Positions 42,936 to 51,833 of a stretch of 64,000 nucleotides of DNA are shown here, in pieces (the first letter of the stretch is position 1; every line of letters starts with the position of its first letter). This DNA is from Gemmatimonadota bacterium (lineage in GTDB: Bacteria > JBHIER01 > G020348925). The stretch is from positions 1,645,049-1,709,048 of the forward strand of contig CP070758.1 in assembly GCA_020348925.1 (NCBI GenBank), written 5' to 3'. The position numbers and the translations under genes were made by a program. The notes beneath the pieces were generated by a model. It saw only the letters and a program-made list of their open reading frames with translations, was not told the origin of the DNA and ran no database searches.

Positions 42936-43659
42936 ATATTTGGCTTTTCACGGAGTGGGAGCCCGAAGAACGTGCGACGAGTTCATCCGGGAAGGACGAA
43001 TACGGGTGAACGGGTGCGTAGTCAGGGAGCTTGGCACTCAGGTGAAGGTGGGACAGGACAGGGTAGAGGTGGACGGGAAGCGTCTGGAGTTGACCCGTAG
43101 GTTGGTCTATATTCTGCTGAACAAGCCCGCCGGATATGTTGTTACGGCAAAGGATCCGCGACACAGACCAACCGTTTTTGATTTTCTCAAGGATATTGAA
43201 CAACGGGTATTTCCCGTCGGTCGGCTCGATCTGGATGTTCAGGGTCTGCTGTTGCTCACCAATGACGGTGCGCTGAGCTTTCGATTGATGCATCCACGTT
43301 TTCAGGTGGAGAAGGTGTATAGGGTGGTGGTGGAGGGAAGACCTGAGGGGGAAATCCTGCGGTCGATTCGGTCAGGCCTTCGGTTGGACGATGGTCCCAC
43401 TGCTCCCGCTGACGTGAAACAGATAGGTGGTGATGATAGGGCGACGATGTTTGAAATGAGAATGCATGAGGGCAGGAAGAGGCAAATTAAAAGAATGTGG
43501 TCGGCCCTGGGCCATCCTGTCCTTGCGTTGGAGAGAATCTCCTTTGCGGGTTTGACGACGAAAGGCTTGGCCCAGGGTGAGTGGAGATTTCTGGAGCGTG
43601 AGGAGATCGAGAAGCTCAAGGAGCGCGCCGGCCTCCTCAGGGAGGTGTCAGTGGAATGA
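42922..43659 (+). CDS. rluB: Ribosomal large subunit pseudouridine synthase B-type
   Basis: Pseudouridine synthase of the RsuA/RluB group. The 245-residue protein has an N-terminal S4 domain (MRLNKYLAFHGVGARRTCDE) and the catalytic GRLDLDVQGLLLLTNDG with Asp103, then EGRKRQIKRM. RluB, which modifies 23S rRNA, is favoured by the scpB neighbour; RsuA-like activity cannot be excluded. The start lies inside the scpB end; a longer frame from 42883 is rejected. It overlaps cmk by four bases. Confidence 0.93.
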   Translation: MRLNKYLAFHGVGARRTCDEFIREGRIRVNGCVVRELGTQVKVGQDRVEVDGKRLELTRRLVYILLNKPAGYVVTAKDPRHRPTVFDFLKDIEQRVFPVGRLDLDVQGLLLLTNDGALSFRLMHPRFQVEKVYRVVVEGRPEGEILRSIRSGLRLDDGPTAPADVKQIGGDDRATMFEMRMHEGRKRQIKRMWSALGHPVLALERISFAGLTTKGLAQGEWRFLEREEIEKLKERAGLLREVSVE

Positions 43660-44351
43660 AGGGTCCCATTATTGCTATCGACGGAACGGCAGCTTCCGGA
43701 AAGAGTACGACAGCTCGGAAAGTTGCCGAACACTTTCATTATGTCTGCGTTGATACTGGGGCGATGTATCGAGCCGTGACGTTGAAAGCATTACGACAAG
43801 GCATCGACATGAGAGACCGGTCGGCATTGGCCAAGATGGTCAGGGATACCAATATTGCTTTTGAGCCCAAGAATGGATCCGTGCGGATCTTGTGTGATCA
43901 TGAGGATGTGACGGAGAAGATCCGCATGCCTGACGTGACGAGAAACGTTTCAGCCGTTTCCGAGGTGAAGGAGGTGAGGGAAGCGCTGGTGCTCAAACAG
44001 AGGGAGTTGGGTCGCGAGGGAGGGGTCGTCATGGAGGGGCGTGACATTGGAACGGTCGTGTTTCCACAGGCTGATGTCAAAGTATTCATGGATGCCGATG
44101 TCCAAGAGCGGGCCAGGCGAAGGGGCCGCGAATATGAGGACAGGGGAATACAGGCCAAGTCGACGGAGCTTACCCATGCAATCCAAGAAAGAGATACGTG
44201 GGATAGCTCGCGGATACACAGTCCTATGCGCAAGGCCGCTGATGCTCAATACGTCGATACGACTCAGCTGACGATTGAGGAACAGGTTTCGATTCTTATC
44301 AAAAAGGTTGAACATGTTCTCAAACAAAACGAAAAGGAGCGTTTGGAATAA
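43656..44351 (+). CDS. cmk: Cytidylate kinase
   Basis: Phosphorylates CMP and dCMP. The 231-residue protein has the P-loop GTAASGKST (10-18), DTGAMYRAVTL, VVMEGRDIGTVVFP and the Arg-rich lid RARRRGREYEDRG. ATG overlaps the rluB stop, and the stop touches the ispH start. The order cmk-ispH-rpsA is common in bacteria. Confidence 0.97.
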   Translation: MKGPIIAIDGTAASGKSTTARKVAEHFHYVCVDTGAMYRAVTLKALRQGIDMRDRSALAKMVRDTNIAFEPKNGSVRILCDHEDVTEKIRMPDVTRNVSAVSEVKEVREALVLKQRELGREGGVVMEGRDIGTVVFPQADVKVFMDADVQERARRRGREYEDRGIQAKSTELTHAIQERDTWDSSRIHSPMRKAADAQYVDTTQLTIEEQVSILIKKVEHVLKQNEKERLE

Positions 44352-45236
44352 ATGCGGGTTCTTGTCGCTGAAAATTCAGGTTTTTGCTTCGGAGTGAAGC
44401 GAGCCATAAACATGGCCTTTGAGGCGGTTGAGAATGACAAAGGACCTGCCTACACCTTGGGACCAATTATTCACAACCCGCAGATGGTGGCCAAAATGAA
44501 AAAATCGGGCATCCGTGTTGTCGATGACATTTCCGAGCTGTGGAGGGAGACGCTCATCATCCGATCGCACGGTGTCAGTCCTCTGGTTCTTCAAGAAGCG
44601 AAGCGGAGGGAGTTGCGAGTCGTTGATGCGACCTGTCCTTTTGTGAGAAAGTCACAAATGTACGCCCAGTCCCTCTTGAAAGAAGGGTACCAAGTGGCCA
44701 TTGTTGGGGATCCCGATCATCCTGAAGTCGAGGGGCTCTTGGGGTACACGAAAGACACGGCTCTCGTTCTCAGCGAGGAGAGCCATCTGAACCGGCTGGA
44801 GCTTGGTCATCGGATAGGGGTCATTGCACAAACGACCATCTCGCTCGATCATTTTCAAAACATTGTCGATCGATTAAAGACGAAGACGCGTGAGTTAAAG
44901 GTCTATAATACGATCTGTGACTCTGTTGTAACTCGCCAGAGATCTACAGCTGAGCTGGCCAAAAAAGCTGATGCGATGGTTGTTATCGGAGGGAAAAACA
45001 GTGCCAATACGGCTCGATTGGCCCACCTCTGCCGGGACCTCTGCCGGACGACGTATCATGTGGAAACGGCCGAAGAAGTCCAAGCGGATTGGTTCCACCG
45101 CATCGATGTTGTCGGTGTGACCGCCGGGACGTCGACACCGGATTGGATCATCAAAGAAATTCTTGATCGTATTCATGAAATACAAGATATCTGTTATGAT
45201 GGTGAGACCATAGAGACACTACTGCCTTCACGATAA
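44352..45236 (+). CDS. ispH: 4-hydroxy-3-methylbut-2-enyl diphosphate reductase
   Basis: Last step of the MEP isoprenoid pathway, an iron-sulfur enzyme. Three cluster Cys are present at 12 (FCFGV), 95 (DATCPFV) and 189 (NTICDSV), with substrate-binding His41 (HNPQ), His73 (RSHG) and His123 (DPDHPEVEG). The 294-residue length is normal. Its isoprenoid product could feed the UbiA prenyltransferase of the other operon. Confidence 0.97.
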   Translation: MRVLVAENSGFCFGVKRAINMAFEAVENDKGPAYTLGPIIHNPQMVAKMKKSGIRVVDDISELWRETLIIRSHGVSPLVLQEAKRRELRVVDATCPFVRKSQMYAQSLLKEGYQVAIVGDPDHPEVEGLLGYTKDTALVLSEESHLNRLELGHRIGVIAQTTISLDHFQNIVDRLKTKTRELKVYNTICDSVVTRQRSTAELAKKADAMVVIGGKNSANTARLAHLCRDLCRTTYHVETAEEVQADWFHRIDVVGVTAGTSTPDWIIKEILDRIHEIQDICYDGETIETLLPSR

Positions 45237-45269
45237 GGCAAATTCTATAGATAAAGGAGGAACAGTTTT

Positions 45270-47504
45270 ATGTTCGAGGATACGTTGCATGTGAACGAAG
45301 CTTCCGAGAAAGATGCACGCAAGGAGGTGAAAACAGATGATGCGGTCTCGGAAGACAGTGGGACGACCGTTTCTGGCGACGGGATATCTGCCGACAAGGT
45401 CCCGACGACCGATGGTCAGGAGGCACAGCGGCCCCGGCGGAAAGTTCAGAAAATGACTGTGGAAGAGGCGCTCTCCGAACAAACCGCCGAGCTTGAGCGC
45501 ACCTCTGAGCAGGCGGTCCCACAAACTGCCCGGGTGTTTTTACCGATCAATGTTGTGGATGAGGAAGCTCCTCCCTCAGAGGATTTCCATCAGATGCTCG
45601 CGCTGTACGAGAACACCCTGAAGCCCTTTGAGGAGGGTGAAATTGTCAAAGGAAAGATTCTCCAAGTCGACGAGAAGGAAGTGGTTGTTGATGTGGGATT
45701 CAAGTCGGAAGGAGCCATTCCCCTCGGAGAATTCGGTGAGCCGCTCAATATTCAAGTAGGCGATGAAATTGAGGTGTTCCTGGAAAACATTGAAAACCAG
45801 GACGGCCAGGTCGTCTTATCCAAACTGAAGGCCGATTTCATGAAGGTCTGGGACAGAATAAAATTGGCCTTTGAAAACGAAGAGGTCGTTGAGGGAAAAC
45901 TGCTGCGACGGATTAAAGGTGGTATTGTCGTCGATCTTTTCGGTGTCGATGCTTTTTTGCCAGGGTCACAGATCGACATTAAACAGGTCAAGGATTTCGA
46001 TCAGTATATCGGTCATGCCATGGCTTTTAAGATTATTAAGTTGAACAAAACACGGCGCAATATCGTCATTTCCAGACGCGTTGTCCTTGAAGAGGAGAGA
46101 GCTCGGCGGCGGGAACAGATTCTTGCCGAACTGGAGAAGGACCAGGTTCGCGAGGGTATTGTCAAAAACATTACGGACTTCGGTGCCTTCATCGATCTCG
46201 GAGGGGTTGATGGATTGCTTCATATAACGGATATGTCGTGGGGGAGAGTGAGTCATCCCTCCGAAATGTTGGCCATCGGCGATAAAATAAACGTGAAGGT
46301 CCTCGACTTTGCTGAGAATAAGGAACGTATTTCACTTGGGTTGAAACAGCTCACACCATATCCCTGGGAAAACATTGAGGAGAAATACCCCGTAGGAAAT
46401 CGGGTCCGCGGGACGGTGGTGAGTATTGCTGATTACGGTGCTTTCGTAGAGCTTGAGAAGGGAGTCGAAGGACTGATCCATATCTCCGAAATGTCGTGGA
46501 CGCAGCATATACGACATCCATCCAAAATGGTTGCTATCGGTGATGTTGTAGAGACCGTCGTGCTGAGCGTGGATAAGGACGGAAAGAAAATCTCCCTGGG
46601 TCTTAAGCAAATCGAACCGGATCCGTGGGAAGCACTGGACGAAAAATATCCGGTGGGCAGCCGAATTACTGGGAGGGTGCGCAATCTTACCCCCTTCGGT
46701 GCGTTTGTCGAAGTCGAGGAGGGTATCGACGGTCTCGTTCATATCTCCGATATGTCATGGACGAAGCGCATTCGCTATCCCAGTGAAGTGATGAGAAAAG
46801 GCGATCGTGTAGAAGTGGTCGTGCTTAAAATCGATAAAGAGAACAGAAGAATATCCTTGGGCTACAAGCAGACCGAGGAAGATCCGTGGGATACCCTCGC
46901 AGAGGATTACGCTCAGGGGAACGAAGTGGAAGGGGTCATCGCAAAAATTTTGGAAAAGGGGTTGGTCGTTAATCTGCCGAAAGATGTGGAAGGATTTGTC
47001 CCAATGTCCCAACTCAATGAACCCATCAGGAGAATGCACGAGGTCTTTTCGGAGGGGGAAACCATTCCTCTCAAGGTGATCAAGTTTGATCGACAGAACA
47101 GGCGTATTGTCCTGAGCGTCAAGGCATATTTTGAAGATAAGGAACGCAATGAGCTCGATGACTTTGTGAAGCGTCATCCCCGGAAAGCAATAAAAGTAAC
47201 CGATCATGTTGAGAAACAGGAGGTTATGGCTGCTCCTGCCAAGGAGAAGGAAACATATAAAGAGGTGAAGACCGAAGCGGAGACGCAAGACGCTGACGAG
47301 GAGACCGGTCCTGAGGGGGAGAAACAGGAGGCAGCCCGTGTTTCGGGTACAGAGGCGACGGAGCCGAAAGCTGCTGTTGCCACGGAATCCAGAACCGATA
47401 GTGAAACGTCTCCAACAGGACAAGCCGACAGTCCTGAGGAACAGACAGAGGCTCGTTCTGAAGTTGAAGAACCCACGGAGGATCAACACAAAGCGGATTC
47501 ATAA
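45270..47504 (+). CDS. rpsA: 30S ribosomal protein S1 with six S1 domains and long acidic ends
   Basis: S1 brings mRNA to the ribosome. The 744-residue protein has six S1 domains from about residue 120 to 625; domains 3-5 are the most typical (ITDFGAFIDLGGVDGLLHIT, IADYGAFVELEKGVEGLIHI). The first ~110 residues and the last ~115 are low-complexity, rich in Glu, Ala, Thr and Asp. E. coli S1 has 557 residues, so both tails are additions. ATG 45270 is preceded by aaaggagg. mtaB follows 21 bases later. Confidence 0.95.
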   Translation: MFEDTLHVNEASEKDARKEVKTDDAVSEDSGTTVSGDGISADKVPTTDGQEAQRPRRKVQKMTVEEALSEQTAELERTSEQAVPQTARVFLPINVVDEEAPPSEDFHQMLALYENTLKPFEEGEIVKGKILQVDEKEVVVDVGFKSEGAIPLGEFGEPLNIQVGDEIEVFLENIENQDGQVVLSKLKADFMKVWDRIKLAFENEEVVEGKLLRRIKGGIVVDLFGVDAFLPGSQIDIKQVKDFDQYIGHAMAFKIIKLNKTRRNIVISRRVVLEEERARRREQILAELEKDQVREGIVKNITDFGAFIDLGGVDGLLHITDMSWGRVSHPSEMLAIGDKINVKVLDFAENKERISLGLKQLTPYPWENIEEKYPVGNRVRGTVVSIADYGAFVELEKGVEGLIHISEMSWTQHIRHPSKMVAIGDVVETVVLSVDKDGKKISLGLKQIEPDPWEALDEKYPVGSRITGRVRNLTPFGAFVEVEEGIDGLVHISDMSWTKRIRYPSEVMRKGDRVEVVVLKIDKENRRISLGYKQTEEDPWDTLAEDYAQGNEVEGVIAKILEKGLVVNLPKDVEGFVPMSQLNEPIRRMHEVFSEGETIPLKVIKFDRQNRRIVLSVKAYFEDKERNELDDFVKRHPRKAIKVTDHVEKQEVMAAPAKEKETYKEVKTEAETQDADEETGPEGEKQEAARVSGTEATEPKAAVATESRTDSETSPTGQADSPEEQTEARSEVEEPTEDQHKADS

Positions 47505-47525
47505 GGTTCAGACTTTATTCAGATC

Positions 47526-48839
47526 ATGCCGACAGCTGCTTTCCATACGCTGGGTTGTAAACTCAACCAATATGAAACCGAGGCTCTGCGGGAGCAATTT
47601 GAGACACAGGGTTACACTGTGGTCCCCTTTTCGTCGGTGGCCGATGTTTACGTGGTTAATACATGCACAGTTACGGCGAAAAGTGATCGAAGTTCCCGAA
47701 AGGCAATCTACCAGGCGCTGCGCCGTGCTCCTGGGGCTCGTATCGTGGCGACCGGATGCTCCGCCGAACTGTTTCCGCAGTCTTTTGCTGACATACCAGG
47801 GGTCGACCTGGTTGTCAGCAACAAGAGGAAAGGTAAGGTGTACGAAACATTGACTCAGACGCTGTCACAGGATGTGGTCCTGTCTCACGATTCGAAACCT
47901 GAATCCATTGATGAGAACGGCTGGTTCGACATCTCTCGATTTCGAAATTACTCCCGTGCTTTTCTGAAAATTCAAGACGGATGCAATGCGCGCTGTTCCT
48001 ATTGTGTTGTCCCTTTTGCACGAGGAGGTTCCCGAAGTCGGCCGCTTCAGAGCATTCTCTCTCAGAGCCACCAATTGATTGATTCGGGCTATAAAGAGAT
48101 CGTGTTGACAGGTGTTCATCTTGGAGCATACGGGGCTGATTTTTCCGAAGAGATTTCACTCGCGGATGTCCTCGAAGCCCTGATCGATATCGAACAGCTG
48201 TGGCGTGTGCGGCTCAGCTCCATAGAGCCGATGGAGTGCTCTCCACGACTCGTCGATGTTATCGCCTCTTCGTCTAAAATATGTCGACACGTCCACATCC
48301 CTCTTCAGAGCGGAGACGACAGGATACTGAAAAGGATGAACCGGAATTACACCACGAAAGATTACCTTGATGTCATCGAAACGCTTGTCGCACACATTCC
48401 CGATATCGGGATTGGTTCGGATGTGATGGTGGGATTTCCGGGGGAGACCGATTCCCACTTTCACCAGTCATTTCAATTTGTGAAAGAGTTGCCTCTCTCA
48501 TATTTTCACGTCTTCAGCTACTCCAGGCGACCGAAAACATCGGCGGCACAATATCGTGAACACGTTCCTGACGAGGTGAAAAAGGACCGAAGTGCAATCT
48601 TTCGACAGCTCAGATCTGAGAAAATGGATCAGTTTCGGAGACGATTTATCGGGGATTGTTTGGACGTTTTATTTGAGTATCGGCGTGATCAGCAGACGGG
48701 CATGCTCACCGGTCTGTCCGACAATTATATTCGGGTTAAAGCGGACGGACCCGATTGCCTTCAGGGCGAGCCTGTCACAGTCCACATCCACGATGTCGCA
48801 GGTGAACAGACGTATGGGTCAGTGGTGAAAGTGAATTGA
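47526..48839 (+). CDS. mtaB: tRNA (N6-threonylcarbamoyladenosine-37) methylthiotransferase MtaB
   Basis: Radical-SAM enzyme adding a methylthio group to t6A37 of tRNA. The 437-residue protein has the auxiliary cluster Cys11, Cys47 and Cys78 and the radical-SAM triad Cys153, Cys157 and Cys160 (CNARCSYC), then HIPLQSGDD and MVGFPGETDSHF, and a short C-terminal TRAM region. Subfamily assigned from TLGCKLNQYE and VNTCTVT, typical of MtaB rather than MiaB or RimO. A terminator follows. Confidence 0.94.
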   Translation: MPTAAFHTLGCKLNQYETEALREQFETQGYTVVPFSSVADVYVVNTCTVTAKSDRSSRKAIYQALRRAPGARIVATGCSAELFPQSFADIPGVDLVVSNKRKGKVYETLTQTLSQDVVLSHDSKPESIDENGWFDISRFRNYSRAFLKIQDGCNARCSYCVVPFARGGSRSRPLQSILSQSHQLIDSGYKEIVLTGVHLGAYGADFSEEISLADVLEALIDIEQLWRVRLSSIEPMECSPRLVDVIASSSKICRHVHIPLQSGDDRILKRMNRNYTTKDYLDVIETLVAHIPDIGIGSDVMVGFPGETDSHFHQSFQFVKELPLSYFHVFSYSRRPKTSAAQYREHVPDEVKKDRSAIFRQLRSEKMDQFRRRFIGDCLDVLFEYRRDQQTGMLTGLSDNYIRVKADGPDCLQGEPVTVHIHDVAGEQTYGSVVKVN

Positions 48840-48878
48840 ATGACTGCCCCTGACATTTCTCGTCCAGTCATAACACTT

Positions 48879-48910
48879 AAAAAGTGACTGCCGCGCGCGG
48901 TCACTTTTTT
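48879..48910 (+). terminator. Terminator after mtaB
   Basis: Ten-base stem aaaaagtgac 48879-48888 with gtcacttttt 48900-48909 and a GC-rich loop that may pair further; T run 48905-48910. The next promoter -35 box begins at 48912, directly after it. Confidence 0.88.
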
Positions 48911-48911
48911 A

Positions 48912-48940
48912 TTGACAAAGATTTCTCGTCATGCTATTTT
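48912..48940 (+). promoter_or_regulatory. Promoter of the miaB-lapAB-mutS run
   Basis: TTGACA 48912-48917 and TATTTT 48935-48940 with 17 bases between. The leader before ATG 48978 is about 30 bases. Confidence 0.8.
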
Positions 48941-48977
48941 GATAGAACTTCCTGATCTTGTGGAGGCACCGTTTCGA

Positions 48978-50297
48978 ATGAATGGAATTTTTTATATTGA
49001 AACATACGGTTGTCAGATGAATAAGTACGATTCCGAACTGATGGCAGGTCTTCTGGCGAGCAAGGGGTACGGACAGGCTTTCGATATGGAAAAGGCAGAT
49101 ATTGTGTTGATCAATGCCTGCACTGTCCGGGATCATGCGGAACAACGCGTATTCGGCAGGCTGGGAGAATTGAAACGTTTCAAGGACAATAATCCGAACC
49201 TCATCGTAGGGCTCTGCGGTTGCATGGCCCAACGCCTGGGAACTGAAATATTTCACAGGGCTCCACACGTTGATTTGATCGTCGGTCCGGATATGTATCG
49301 CCGATTGCCCGAACTCATTCAAAGGCTCAATGGCAGACCCACCTGCGATGTCACGCCCAATACGCGAGAAACGTATACGAATATTACTCCTGAGAGGGGA
49401 ACGCGATTGAAAGCCTGGGTGGCCATCATGCGGGGTTGCGACAATGATTGTTCGTACTGCATCGTTCCCTCTGTGCGAGGTCCGGCCCGAAGTCGACCCT
49501 TGAGCGACATCTCACATGAGGTCAACAGACTGGTCCGAGAGGGGTGTCGGGATGTGACGTTATTGGGGCAAAATGTGAACGCGTATCGGCACGACGGAAT
49601 TGGATTCGGGGGGGTGCTCCGGCGTTTGAACATGGTCGATGGAAATTTCCGGATGCGGTTCACAACCTCCCATCCGAAAGATATGTCTCGTGAGATTATT
49701 GATGCCATTGCAGAGGGTGGTCACATTTGCGAACACATCCATCTTCCCCTCCAATCCGGATCGACTCGAATATTGAAGGCCATGAGGAGACACTATACTG
49801 CTGAAGAGTATGTCAATGTCGTGAGGGCGATCCGGGAAGCCATTCCCGGTGTGAGTATTTCAACTGATGTGATCGTAGGATTTCCGGGAGAAACCGAGAG
49901 GGATTATGAGGCGACAGTGAGCATGGTTGAGAGCATCAAGTTTGACTCGGCATTTACCTTTCGATATTCGCCTCGGCCAAATACGGATGCCACTCGACTC
50001 GATGACAATGTTCCCGAAGCTGAAAAAGGCGCCCGATTGGAGCATCTCATTTCCGTACAACGCACGATTACGGACCAGAAAAACAAAGAACTCGTGGGAC
50101 AGGAAGTTGAGGTGTTGGTGGAGGGGGAAAGTCGGAAAGGGGGTGGGCAGTTGATGGGGAGGACACGGACGGACAAAACAGTTGTCTTTGAGGGTGATCT
50201 AAAACTTGTTGGAACCTGTATTCCAATCCGAATAGATCGAGCGAAGGGATGGACGCTATGGGGAAAACGCATCGAAACAACTACTTCATTCTCATGA
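48978..50297 (+). CDS. miaB: tRNA-2-methylthio-N6-dimethylallyladenosine synthase MiaB
   Basis: Radical-SAM enzyme that adds a methylthio group to i6A37. The 439-residue protein shows auxiliary Cys12 (YGCQMNKYDSE), Cys48 (NACTVRDHAEQ), Cys82 (GCMAQR) and the triad Cys154, Cys158 and Cys161 (CDNDCSYC), then SDISHEVNRLV and the C-terminal TRAM domain. The start is ATG 48978 with tggagg at 48961-48966; the longer frame from TTG 48912 is rejected because that TTG is part of the -35 box. Confidence 0.96.
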   Translation: MNGIFYIETYGCQMNKYDSELMAGLLASKGYGQAFDMEKADIVLINACTVRDHAEQRVFGRLGELKRFKDNNPNLIVGLCGCMAQRLGTEIFHRAPHVDLIVGPDMYRRLPELIQRLNGRPTCDVTPNTRETYTNITPERGTRLKAWVAIMRGCDNDCSYCIVPSVRGPARSRPLSDISHEVNRLVREGCRDVTLLGQNVNAYRHDGIGFGGVLRRLNMVDGNFRMRFTTSHPKDMSREIIDAIAEGGHICEHIHLPLQSGSTRILKAMRRHYTAEEYVNVVRAIREAIPGVSISTDVIVGFPGETERDYEATVSMVESIKFDSAFTFRYSPRPNTDATRLDDNVPEAEKGARLEHLISVQRTITDQKNKELVGQEVEVLVEGESRKGGGQLMGRTRTDKTVVFEGDLKLVGTCIPIRIDRAKGWTLWGKRIETTTSFS

Positions 50298-50313
50298 AAG
50301 AGGAGGCTGACCC

Positions 50314-50643
50314 ATGTGGATTGTTCGATGGATTTTAATCGCAGTTGTCATCGTGCTGATCCTGTTGTTTTCACTTCAGAATCAGGCACAGCAGGTATCC
50401 GTCAACATCGGTTATTGGACAAGCCCGGAGATACCCCTTTATTTCGCCCTGTTTATCGCTTTTGTCATAGGTCTTTTTGTCTGGTTCATCGTAGCCACGT
50501 TTCAGATTTTACAACTCAAGTCCCACATCAAATCGTGTCGGCGGGACAACAAAAAGCTTCAAGACGAATTGACAGCTCTCAGAAATCTTCCCTTGGAAGA
50601 ACCTGAAGAGAAACCACAACCGGACGACCAATCAGGGCAATAG
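50314..50643 (+). CDS. lapA: LapA-family (DUF1049) membrane protein
   Basis: A 109-residue protein with two membrane segments (about 5-22 and 42-62) and a cytoplasmic coiled tail (LKSHIKSCRRDNKKLQDELT), the LapA layout. The motif SLQNQAQQVSVNIGYWTSPE-like between the helices is the family signature. In E. coli LapA and LapB regulate LPS synthesis through LpxC turnover. It starts 16 bases after miaB and is next to lapB. Confidence 0.88.
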   Translation: MWIVRWILIAVVIVLILLFSLQNQAQQVSVNIGYWTSPEIPLYFALFIAFVIGLFVWFIVATFQILQLKSHIKSCRRDNKKLQDELTALRNLPLEEPEEKPQPDDQSGQ

Positions 50644-50664
50644 TCTCACGTGAGGGAGATCGTA

Positions 50665-51798
50665 ATGACTGAAAAAATTCTTTTGAGCACCGTTATCGTC
50701 GTTGTCGTTTTCCTTATTCTGGTTCTGGTGTGGTTCTTATTTCGGAAGCAGAGGCCCGGGAAGAAGAAAACACCCTACATTGAAGCCCTGAACGCCATCA
50801 TCTCAGGTGATATGAAGACCGCGCTCCAGAAGCTGCGGGAAACCGTTCACATCGATTCCCATAATGTCGATGCCTATTTGAAACTGGGAAATCTCTTGCG
50901 CCAGAGCGGTGATATTGAAAGGGCTCTGAAAGTCCATAAAAGTCTGACCGTTCGGCCCCTTTCCTCAAGGCAGCGAACGGAAGTTCTGAAAGCATTGGCT
51001 TGTGACTATTTGGAAGCGCGAAAATTTGACAAAGCCCGCTCTTCCGTTCAGGAAATTCTATCGCAAGAGAGAAAAGAACTGTGGGCTCTCGAAACGCTCC
51101 TGTCGATTCATGAGGAGACCTCTGAATGGGACGATGCCTGTGACACGTTAAAGCAGATTCAGAAGCTTCAAGGACAAAGAGATGACGTGTTGCTGGCCCT
51201 CTATAAAGTTTGTGCGGGAAAAACCTTGGATGAAAAAGGAGATCACCATCGAGCTCGGTTGAAGTATAAGGAAGCACTCCGAATCGATGCGCGGTGCACG
51301 CCTGCGTACCTCTCTCTGGGGGATTCGTATGTTTCCGAACAGAGGCTGACCGATGCTATCGGATATTGGAAAAAACTCATTGAGGTTACCCCGGAACACG
51401 CATTTCTAACCTTTGAACGTTTGGAAAAAGCCCATTTTGAACTCGGTGATTTCGGTTCCATGGTTCGCATCTATCAGGATCTCATCAATCGTAGGCCGAA
51501 TGACCTCCGCGCGCTTTTTGCATTCGTGCGCATCAAGGAAAAGATGGGTGATGTTGATGAGGCTCTTGCCTTGTGTCATCAGGCCCTTGAAAAGGAGCCG
51601 CAGTGCTTGGATGCTCAATGGTGCCTCGTAAAATGCTATCACGCTCGGGGTGACGATGCCCGCGCAATCGAGTACGCCCTGAACCTTGAAAAGGAATTCA
51701 AGAGGAAACAACCATTCCGCTGCTCGCAATGTGGGTTTCAGTCACAGGAGCCCCTTTGGCGATGTCCTCAATGTAAACAATGGCGAACATTCGTGTAA
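50665..51798 (+). CDS. lapB: LapB/YciM-like TPR protein with C-terminal zinc-ribbon
   Basis: A 377-residue protein with one N-terminal membrane segment (about 5-26), about eight TPR repeats and a C-terminal rubredoxin-like four-cysteine knuckle, CSQCG and CPQCKQW. This is exactly the LapB (YciM) layout; LapB controls LpxC stability and hence LPS level. Start ATG 50665 follows gagggag; a GTG at 50650 is in frame. The last codons overlap the longest frame of the next gene. Confidence 0.9.
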   Translation: MTEKILLSTVIVVVVFLILVLVWFLFRKQRPGKKKTPYIEALNAIISGDMKTALQKLRETVHIDSHNVDAYLKLGNLLRQSGDIERALKVHKSLTVRPLSSRQRTEVLKALACDYLEARKFDKARSSVQEILSQERKELWALETLLSIHEETSEWDDACDTLKQIQKLQGQRDDVLLALYKVCAGKTLDEKGDHHRARLKYKEALRIDARCTPAYLSLGDSYVSEQRLTDAIGYWKKLIEVTPEHAFLTFERLEKAHFELGDFGSMVRIYQDLINRRPNDLRALFAFVRIKEKMGDVDEALALCHQALEKEPQCLDAQWCLVKCYHARGDDARAIEYALNLEKEFKRKQPFRCSQCGFQSQEPLWRCPQCKQWRTFV

Positions 51799-51833
51799 AC
51801 AGATCATACGTCATTACTCAGAAGATCATCACT

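Noticed and set aside
48912-48977. N-terminal extension of miaB from TTG
   Set aside because: The TTG is the -35 box of a clear promoter, and the residues are unlike the MiaB N-terminus.
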